Source: a bacterium
GTDB taxonomy: Bacteria; Zhuqueibacterota; Zhuqueibacteria; Thermofontimicrobiales; Thermofontimicrobiaceae
DNA length: 5,376 nucleotides
Assembly (NCBI GenBank): GCA_025453735.1
Contig: JALOPY010000225.1
Coordinates: 1 to 5,376, forward strand
Reading direction: 5' to 3'
Shown: positions 1 to 3,610 of the stretch, piece after piece
How positions within the stretch are numbered: position 1 is the stretch's first letter
Layout: the number at the start of each line of letters is the position of its first letter
Program-made: the position numbers and the translations under genes
The notes under the pieces: generated by a model
What the model was told of the DNA's origin: nothing
What the model saw: only the letters and a program-made list of their open reading frames with translations
The model's database searches: none

Positions 1-275
1 TGATAAAATTAAATGAGCCATTTTTTCAAAATCAGGGCGGAGCATGCATTATAATGATAAGGCTAACATGATTGAAATTAGCAGGTTGGTTTGCAGCAGG
101 ATCATTAAGAAATGCAAGAAATGTGTCTCATTTAGCTCCGATGGTACATTGTTTGGTTAATTGTACATAGATTTCGATTTTAGATCTGGAAATTTAGATC
201 GTCCGCCAAACAGAGGAGATGTGATCGTGGAGTTAATTAAGCTTCATTTCTTTGAGATGAAAGAATTCTTCTTAC
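1..275. other. AT-rich gene-free stretch beyond the tRNA terminator
   Basis: No open reading frame of useful length is seen on either strand, and stop codons are frequent in all frames. The only hint of translation is a 19-codon plus-strand frame at 227-286 (GTG start) with AGAGGAG at 212-218, eight bases ahead. It has no recognisable product and its stop codon lies in the terminator stem of the opposite-strand tRNA, so chance is the simpler reading. The octamer TTTAGATC occurs twice between about 179 and 200. The stretch may be the spacer before a gene outside the window. Confidence 0.5.
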
Positions 276-308
276 AAAAAAAATAGGGCAAGATAACATC
301 TTGCCCTA
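276..308 (-). terminator. Rho-independent terminator after tRNA-Pro
   Basis: The arms at 284-294 and 298-308 form a perfect 11-bp stem (TAGGGCAAGAT and its complement) around a 3-base loop. Read on the minus strand, the stem is followed at once by eight T residues (the A run at 276-283). It begins six bases after the discriminator base of tRNA-Pro, so it very likely ends the tRNA transcript. On the plus strand the hairpin is followed by no T run, so it should act in one direction only. Confidence 0.93.
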
Positions 309-314
309 CGTTTG

Positions 315-389
315 TCGGGGCGGCGGGATTTGAACCTGCGGCCCCTTGACCCCCAGTCTAGTGCGCTAACCGGACTGCGCTACGCCCCG
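315..389 (-). tRNA. tRNA-Pro, anticodon GGG
   Basis: The minus strand folds as a complete 75-base cloverleaf: acceptor stem CGGGGCG (389-383) with CGCCCCG (322-316); D stem GCGC/GCGC around AGTCCGGTTA; anticodon loop CTGGGGG with GGG at 354-352; variable loop GGGCC; T loop TTCAAAT; discriminator A at 315. The C1-G72 start and the GGG anticodon fit proline. CCA is not encoded (the bases after the discriminator are CAA), so it must be added by the CCA-adding enzyme. Two stems each carry one central mismatch: A359 against A347 in the anticodon stem (CTAGA/TCAAG), and A337 against C325 in the T stem (GCAGG/CCCGC). The gene lies 116 bases downstream of the merR-like gene and just ahead of a strong terminator. 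Confidence 0.93.
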
Positions 390-453
390 AATTTTTAATA
401 TCAGTGATTTGCTTGTTTTGATTGGAAGTTTCTCGCTTTGATAAACTTCTTAA

Positions 454-482
454 ATTATAACTGATTTCTGGAGCGTCGGATC
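454..482 (-). promoter_or_regulatory. Possible sigma70-type promoter for tRNA-Pro
   Basis: On the minus strand a perfect TATAAT -10 box lies at 459-454, about 64 bases ahead of the mature tRNA 5' end, which would leave a 5' leader of nearly 60 bases for RNase P to remove. The -35 position 17 bases upstream (GATCCG, 482-477) is a poor match. A separate promoter is plausible because merR is a regulator gene and the tRNA needs strong expression, but co-transcription with merR is equally possible. Confidence 0.4.
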
Positions 483-495
483 ATTGCTCCATCAG
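461..495 (-). repeat. Hairpin between merR and the tRNA-Pro promoter
   Basis: TGGAGC at 469-474 pairs with GCTCCA at 486-491 around an 11-base loop, and CTGA (461-464) can pair with TCAG (492-495) after a small bulge. It starts 11 bases past the merR stop codon. No T run follows on either strand, so it is not a standard intrinsic terminator. It could protect the 3' end of the merR message, or be chance. Confidence 0.35.
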
Positions 496-505
496 TCCAC
501 CTCAA

Positions 506-868
506 TTATGTATTTCCATTCAAAATTTCGAGAATCTCTTGCAAATCTTTTCTCAAAGAACTAATGACATCGTCAGATTTATTTTCTGCAAAAGGCATTG
601 CCAATTGTGAAGGTTCAAAGCCATCCAGCTCCTTCAACTTCCGGCGCGCGCCTTCTATGGTGTATTTGTCTTCATATAATAATTTTTTAATCAGGAAGAT
701 CAGCTTAATATCGTTCAGGCGGTAATTTCGGTTGCCGGCACGGTTCTTGGCTGGCTTTAGCTCAGCGAATTCTGTCTCCCAATAGCGGAGCACGTATTGC
801 TTGAGCGATGTAATTTTGCTGACTTCGCTGATTGAATAATACAGCTTTTTGATTGATCGTGTATTCAT
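506..868 (-). CDS. MerR-family (MlrA-like) transcriptional regulator
   Basis: A 120-residue DNA-binding protein. The N-terminal MerR winged helix-turn-helix reads YYSISEVSKITSLKQYVLRY from residue 10, followed by WETEF and the wing NRAGNRNYR (42-50). A second helical segment, YTIEGARRKL, is typical of small single-domain MerR proteins related to MlrA. The tail from about residue 100 (DDVISSLRKDLQEILEIL) looks like the usual MerR dimerisation helix. There is no effector domain and no metal-binding cysteine, so its signal cannot be inferred. The HTH usually has GLKPxVLRYWE; here it is SLKQYVLRYWE. I chose ATG at 868 because homologs that I recall begin shortly before the YYSISEV motif; an in-frame TTG at 886 would add six residues. 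Neither start has a good Shine-Dalgarno sequence, and a hairpin (871-885) sits just ahead of the ATG. The next gene downstream is tRNA-Pro. I recall the same merR/tRNA-Pro neighbourhood in some deltaproteobacteria, where ihfA precedes merR; ihfA is not present here. Confidence 0.88.
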   Translation of the reverse strand: MNTRSIKKLYYSISEVSKITSLKQYVLRYWETEFAELKPAKNRAGNRNYRLNDIKLIFLIKKLLYEDKYTIEGARRKLKELDGFEPSQLAMPFAENKSDDVISSLRKDLQEILEILNGNT

Positions 869-870
869 TA

Positions 871-885
871 TGCTGGTATCCAGCA
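871..885 (-). repeat. Perfect hairpin at the merR translation start
   Basis: TGCTGG TAT CCAGCA gives 6-bp arms around a 3-base loop, ending two bases before the ATG at 868 and overlapping the alternative TTG start at 886-884. It occupies exactly the place where a ribosome binding site would lie. In the RNA it could limit translation; as DNA it is a small palindrome that a dimeric regulator might bind. Both roles are inference. Confidence 0.45.
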
Positions 886-889
886 ATTG

Positions 890-981
890 TTAGGGGGTCG
901 CATTAATATTTTTATTTTTCAAGCGTGATAAAAACATCAAAACTGTTTTGGAAATTGAATACTGTTTTTCCTCACCTCCTA
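890..981 (-). promoter_or_regulatory. merR leader: orphan Shine-Dalgarno, tiny reading frames, palindrome
   Basis: A very strong ribosome-binding motif, AGGAGGTGAG, lies at 980-971, but no ATG, GTG or TTG follows at normal spacing. Two tiny frames follow on the minus strand: a GTG frame at 975-937 (GTG overlapping the motif itself, ending TGA) that overlaps by one base in TGATG with an ATG frame at 937-890 (15 codons, TAA). That second frame is in phase with merR and is separated from the TTG at 886 by the TAA and one codon. A 13-bp palindrome CAAAACTGTTTTG lies at 938-950. The arrangement resembles a leader-peptide or translationally coupled 5' region, but the peptides are not recognisable and chance in AT-rich DNA is possible. 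Confidence 0.35.
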
Positions 982-992
982 AACGAGTTCTA

Positions 993-1021
993 TATATAAT
1001 AATTTTTAACCTAAAATGCAA
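993..1021 (-). promoter_or_regulatory. Probable sigma70-type promoter for merR
   Basis: On the minus strand TTGCAT (1021-1016) and TATATA (998-993) are separated by exactly 17 bases, in a very AT-rich stretch just downstream of the deacetylase stop codon. The expected start near 986 would place the AGGAGG motif at 980 only a few bases into the transcript. The match to consensus is moderate (three and four of six bases), and AT-rich DNA gives such matches by chance. Confidence 0.45.
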
Positions 1022-1030
1022 TATTTTTTT

Positions 1031-1807
1031 TTATTTTCTCAGGCGTTTGTAGAAAATTGTCCCCCGCGAGGCAAAGCTTATCACCCTTTGTTTGAACTGT
1101 TCGACCCGGGAATTGGATAGCTTCTGTTGAAATCTGTACAGCGTATCGATCAAATAGACGCCCTGGCGCGGAATCGCAAAATCGCCATGTTGTTTTCTAA
1201 AAGCGAAAGGCACAGATAAGGCACACGCTCCGGCATAGCCAGCTTGTCTCGCCAAACCGATGATCCGATGATCGAATCGATTGAAAGGGTAGGAGAGGAA
1301 GCGAACCGGCTGATCGATCTGCTGCGAAATGGTTTGTTTCGATTGACGCAGCTCCGTTTCAACTCTGTCTGATGATAGGTTCACCAGGTCAGGATGTGTT
1401 GCGGTATGGGAGCCGATTTCCCAGCCTTCATGCGCCAGCGTTTTAATTTGTTCCCACTCGAGATGCCGGGAGGAGCGACCTCCCAGGTTGGCATCCCATG
1501 AATTATTTTTGCCAACAAAATCAGCGATTACGAACAGTGTTGCGGTGAAACCGTGCGCCTTTAATATCGGGAAAGCATGGTGGTAAACTGATTCATCGGC
1601 ATCATCAAACGTGATAATGACGCGCGGCTGTTGTCGATTCGATTTGTAATTGCCTGTGATATAGCTTTCCAGCGAGAGAGTATGATAATTCTGTTGGGAT
1701 AAAAATCGAACCTGTGATTCAAATTGCCGAATCCTGACGCTCGTGATTCCCCATTCAGGTTTATTACTGACTTTATGATAAGCTAAAATCGGCATTTGCA
1801 CCCGCAC
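1031..1807 (-). CDS. Polysaccharide deacetylase, NodB/CE4 family
   Basis: A 258-residue protein of the carbohydrate esterase 4 fold, which removes acetyl groups from amino sugars in glycans using a divalent metal. It opens with the family's usual ILAYHKV (residues 7-13). Motif 1 is ITFDDADES (65-73), giving catalytic base D68 and metal ligand D69; motif 2 is SHTATHPDL (133-141), giving metal ligands H134 and H138; motif 3 is RFLSYPFNRFD (169-179). The Gly after TFDD is Ala here and SYPFG is SYPFN. The family's late motifs are hard to see; the C-terminal part (IPRQGVYLIDTLYRFQQKL) matches the form in deacetylases of exopolysaccharide loci. No signal peptide or membrane segment is visible, suggesting cytoplasmic action or unusual export. 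The GTG start at 1807 has GGGGTG close upstream; an ATG at 1795 is also possible. It lies 75 bases after the aminotransferase with no clear terminator between, so co-transcription is possible. The substrate is unknown. Confidence 0.88.
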   Translation of the reverse strand: MRVQMPILAYHKVSNKPEWGITSVRIRQFESQVRFLSQQNYHTLSLESYITGNYKSNRQQPRVIITFDDADESVYHHAFPILKAHGFTATLFVIADFVGKNNSWDANLGGRSSRHLEWEQIKTLAHEGWEIGSHTATHPDLVNLSSDRVETELRQSKQTISQQIDQPVRFLSYPFNRFDHRIIGLARQAGYAGACALSVPFAFRKQHGDFAIPRQGVYLIDTLYRFQQKLSNSRVEQFKQRVISFASRGTIFYKRLRK

Positions 1808-1882
1808 AACACCCCGCTTGTTGAAACATCAAACAAAACGATCCAAATTACAAATAAATTCCAAAGTCGAATTAACAAACGA

Positions 1883-3184
1883 TTATGACTGGTATTGTCG
1901 AAACAACTCCGCAAAAAGCATCGGCACTTTTTTCATATTTTCAGGAGTTTCAACATACGCGATTCGCATCTGCGTTTTGCCCGGATTCTTCTCATCTTTT
2001 TTTACATTGTAGAATCCCGCCATGGGAGCTACCAGAAGCGTTACATCAGCGTCATTAAGCTTGACCTTGCCTTTAGTAGCGCACCACATCACAAACTCTA
2101 GTGCATCAAATCCTGGTTTCGCAATATTTCGAACATCGATCACTGAATAGATCGATGCATCGGGACTGGATACGATAACTCCCGGCAATCTTTGTTTCAA
2201 ATCATCCGTAAGGGCAGAGAGCATTCCATAATAATACGTTCTTTGTTTGGAGTACCATTTTTGCAGTTCGGCATGAGGCACATGAGCTAATGATCCAAAT
2301 ATATATTGTCCAATCGCATTGGAGCATAGCGCGGCAGTATTTTCGGCAATCGCTTTTTCATGAAATTCATTATTGTCCGTGACCAATGCGCCGATTCGGA
2401 GTCCGCAGGCGTTCCAGACTTTTGACGAGGTTTCGATGCTGATTCTGCGCCCTGATATTCCTGGAGCTTCGCTTTCTGTTAATCCCCAGATGCTGACAGG
2501 GGAATTTTTGACATAGTATAATTCCCGGTATGCCTCATCCGAGATCATCCATAAGTTATTTTTCACGCAGAGCTTTGCCAATTCAACCAAGTTCTTATGG
2601 TCAATAAAATGCCCGGTGGGATTATCATACGGAATAACGACAATAGCGCCCGGCTTATGTGAGCGCATTAATTTGTCAACTTCAGCTAAATCTGGAAGCG
2701 CAAACTTGCCCTGTTCGTCTAAATACCTGGTAAACGATACGATCCGCCGCCCAACTCGTTCTGCCATTGCCATGTAATTGGTATAGGCAGCATCGATCAA
2801 CAAAATGGGTTTTTCTGTGCTTCCTGCCGGACCACAGGTCCCAATTATCACCAGTTCCATCGCCTGGCTGCCGCCATCGGTGATTTGTGAATGCAAGCCA
2901 TCGGTCTTAAAACCACTCGATGCAATGATGTTCAGAAAGGCTTTGTTCGTTTCTACCATTCCCACCGTGGTAGTATATTTCACCACGCCATCTTTGAATG
3001 GGCTGGTTTCTGCGTTCAAGTTAAACATGCGTTCAATCATGGCAGGGTGCATGGGCAGCGAAACATTGCCAATTGCGGTATTTATCGCCAGGACATTGTC
3101 AGTCCGTTTGGCGAACTCAATTTGAGCCAGGCGAATATCAGAAGGTTGCCTTGCCTTAAAATGAGCTGACATTTCTGGAATCAT
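1883..3184 (-). CDS. Class I/II PLP-dependent aminotransferase
   Basis: A 433-residue fold-type I aminotransferase that would move an amino group between an amino acid and a 2-oxo acid through pyridoxal phosphate. The motifs are in the right order: GGSQAM cofactor-phosphate loop (104-109), Y134 region stacking on the cofactor, PYDNPTG (185-191) with N188, SDEAY (215-219) with D216 pairing the pyridine nitrogen, SSKVWNACGLRIG (253-265) with Schiff-base lysine K255 and R263, and C-terminal R407 (QMRIAYVE), which usually grips the substrate carboxylate. All expected catalytic residues are present and the length is normal. The WNACGLRIG version and the N-terminal SDIRLAQIEFAKRT stretch mark a distinct, well-conserved subgroup often annotated simply as aminotransferase or aspartate aminotransferase-like; the substrate cannot be read from sequence. 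The ATG at 3184 is supported by AAGGTG seven bases upstream; an internal ATG at 3172 is less likely. A long structured interval of 426 bases separates it from pnp, which argues for its own promoter or a regulated leader. Confidence 0.94.
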   Translation of the reverse strand: MIPEMSAHFKARQPSDIRLAQIEFAKRTDNVLAINTAIGNVSLPMHPAMIERMFNLNAETSPFKDGVVKYTTTVGMVETNKAFLNIIASSGFKTDGLHSQITDGGSQAMELVIIGTCGPAGSTEKPILLIDAAYTNYMAMAERVGRRIVSFTRYLDEQGKFALPDLAEVDKLMRSHKPGAIVVIPYDNPTGHFIDHKNLVELAKLCVKNNLWMISDEAYRELYYVKNSPVSIWGLTESEAPGISGRRISIETSSKVWNACGLRIGALVTDNNEFHEKAIAENTAALCSNAIGQYIFGSLAHVPHAELQKWYSKQRTYYYGMLSALTDDLKQRLPGVIVSSPDASIYSVIDVRNIAKPGFDALEFVMWCATKGKVKLNDADVTLLVAPMAGFYNVKKDEKNPGKTQMRIAYVETPENMKKVPMLFAELFRQYQS

Positions 3185-3222
3185 TTGATTTCACCTTTTT
3201 GTTACTTTTCATTGTTCATCGA

Positions 3223-3287
3223 ACCGAAGGAGTGCAGTCCCTTTATGGGTTCTAATATCCGCCGGTGGATAAAGGTCTTCATTCGGT
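3223..3287. repeat. Nested inverted-repeat element upstream of the aminotransferase
   Basis: ACCGAA (3223-3228) pairs with TTCGGT (3282-3287), and inside it CCTTTAT (3240-3246) pairs with ATAAAGG (3269-3275). An alternative inner hairpin TATCC/GGATA (3256-3260 with 3267-3271) shares bases with the second stem, so the two folds compete. The element ends about 38 bases before the aminotransferase start codon, so on the minus strand it would lie in the 5' leader of that message. It matches no riboswitch class I can recognise. It could be a leader RNA or one copy of a dispersed intergenic repeat. Confidence 0.5.
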
Positions 3288-3301
3288 AGAATATTTATTT
3301 A

Positions 3302-3347
3302 ATTGCTCCACCGAGGTGGGCAATGAAAAAATACTTACAAGGAGCAA
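3302..3347. repeat. Hairpin with a competing alternative pairing
   Basis: ATTGC (3302-3306) plus CCAC (3308-3311) pair with GTGG plus GCAAT (3316-3324) around the loop CGAG, giving nine base pairs with one bulged T. The 5' part, TTGCTCC (3303-3309), can instead pair perfectly with GGAGCAA (3341-3347). On the minus strand the first hairpin is followed by an A/T-rich run, not a clean T tract, so it would be at best a weak terminator. Mutually exclusive pairings are the form attenuators take, but this short case may be chance. Confidence 0.4.
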
Positions 3348-3412
3348 CGGAGTTGAAAGAGCTTCACGGAGAAATTTTGGGAGATATTATTTTGAAGGTA
3401 TAAAACTCCGTT
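3346..3412. repeat. 9-bp perfect inverted repeat with wide spacing
   Basis: AACGGAGTT at 3346-3354 is the exact reverse complement of AACTCCGTT at 3404-3412, 49 bases apart. A second pair, AGAGCT (3358-3363) and AGCTCT (3415-3420), lies just 3' of each arm, in an order that cannot be nested with the first and would cross it. The left arm overlaps the GGAGCAA arm of the neighbouring element by two bases. No protein gene is seen here. Confidence 0.4.
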
Positions 3413-3467
3413 ACAGCTCTGCTTCCTCCGCTTCTCATTGTAGGCGAATGATTTCATTATTTAATAC

Positions 3468-3548
3468 TCCCAAAAAATGGCGTATCTTCGATGTTCCAAA
3501 AAATCGGCGCATCTTCGATGCTCCAAAAAGACGGCGCATCTTCGATTT
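3468..3548. repeat. Three tandem 27-bp repeats downstream of pnp
   Basis: Units at 3468-3494, 3495-3521 and 3522-3548 follow without gaps. Each has TCC, an A run, and the core GGCG(C/T)ATCTTCGAT. Units 1 and 2 agree at 22 of 27 positions, units 2 and 3 at 23 of 27. The period is nine codons and no frame-breaking change occurs, so a plus-strand frame reads PK(K/N/R)(W/R)RIFD repeated and a minus-strand frame reads IED(A/T)P repeated; neither has a convincing start or ribosome binding site. No spacers are present, so this is not a CRISPR array. It starts 63 bases past the pnp stop codon. Confidence 0.85.
3498..3524 (-). terminator. Probable intrinsic terminator of pnp formed by the repeats
   Basis: On the minus strand GGAGCATC (3524-3517) pairs with GATGCGCC (3513-3506) across the loop GAA, seven pairs of eight with one A.G mismatch, and is followed by GA and six T residues (3503-3498). 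It is made by the junction of repeat units 2 and 3. The unit 1/2 junction gives a much poorer hairpin but the same T run. No better terminator is seen between it and the pnp stop codon at 3611. Confidence 0.5.
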
Positions 3549-3610
3549 GCGAAGCTATATTCTTTATCTTTGTGACATAGTGGTTGTTTTTTTTACTGCA
3601 TTATTTGGGT

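Noticed and set aside
884..886. TTG at 886 as the merR start
   Set aside because: It would add six residues not expected ahead of the conserved domain, has no Shine-Dalgarno, and sits within a hairpin; the ATG at 868 is preferred, though not proven.
1808..1882. Terminator or promoter between aminotransferase and deacetylase
   Set aside because: Only weak, short inverted repeats and poor -35/-10 matches are visible in these 75 bases; not enough to call either.
2805..3169. Plus-strand frames of 92 and 106 codons
   Set aside because: Antisense to the conserved N-terminal part of the aminotransferase, overlapping each other, with no recognisable domain.
3302..3324. Intrinsic terminator for pnp
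   Set aside because: The hairpin is good but is followed by TAAATAAATATT on the minus strand rather than a T run, and a better-placed candidate lies closer to pnp at 3498-3524.
3468..3548. CRISPR array
   Set aside because: The 27-bp units abut directly without unique spacers, there are only three, and no cas gene is nearby.
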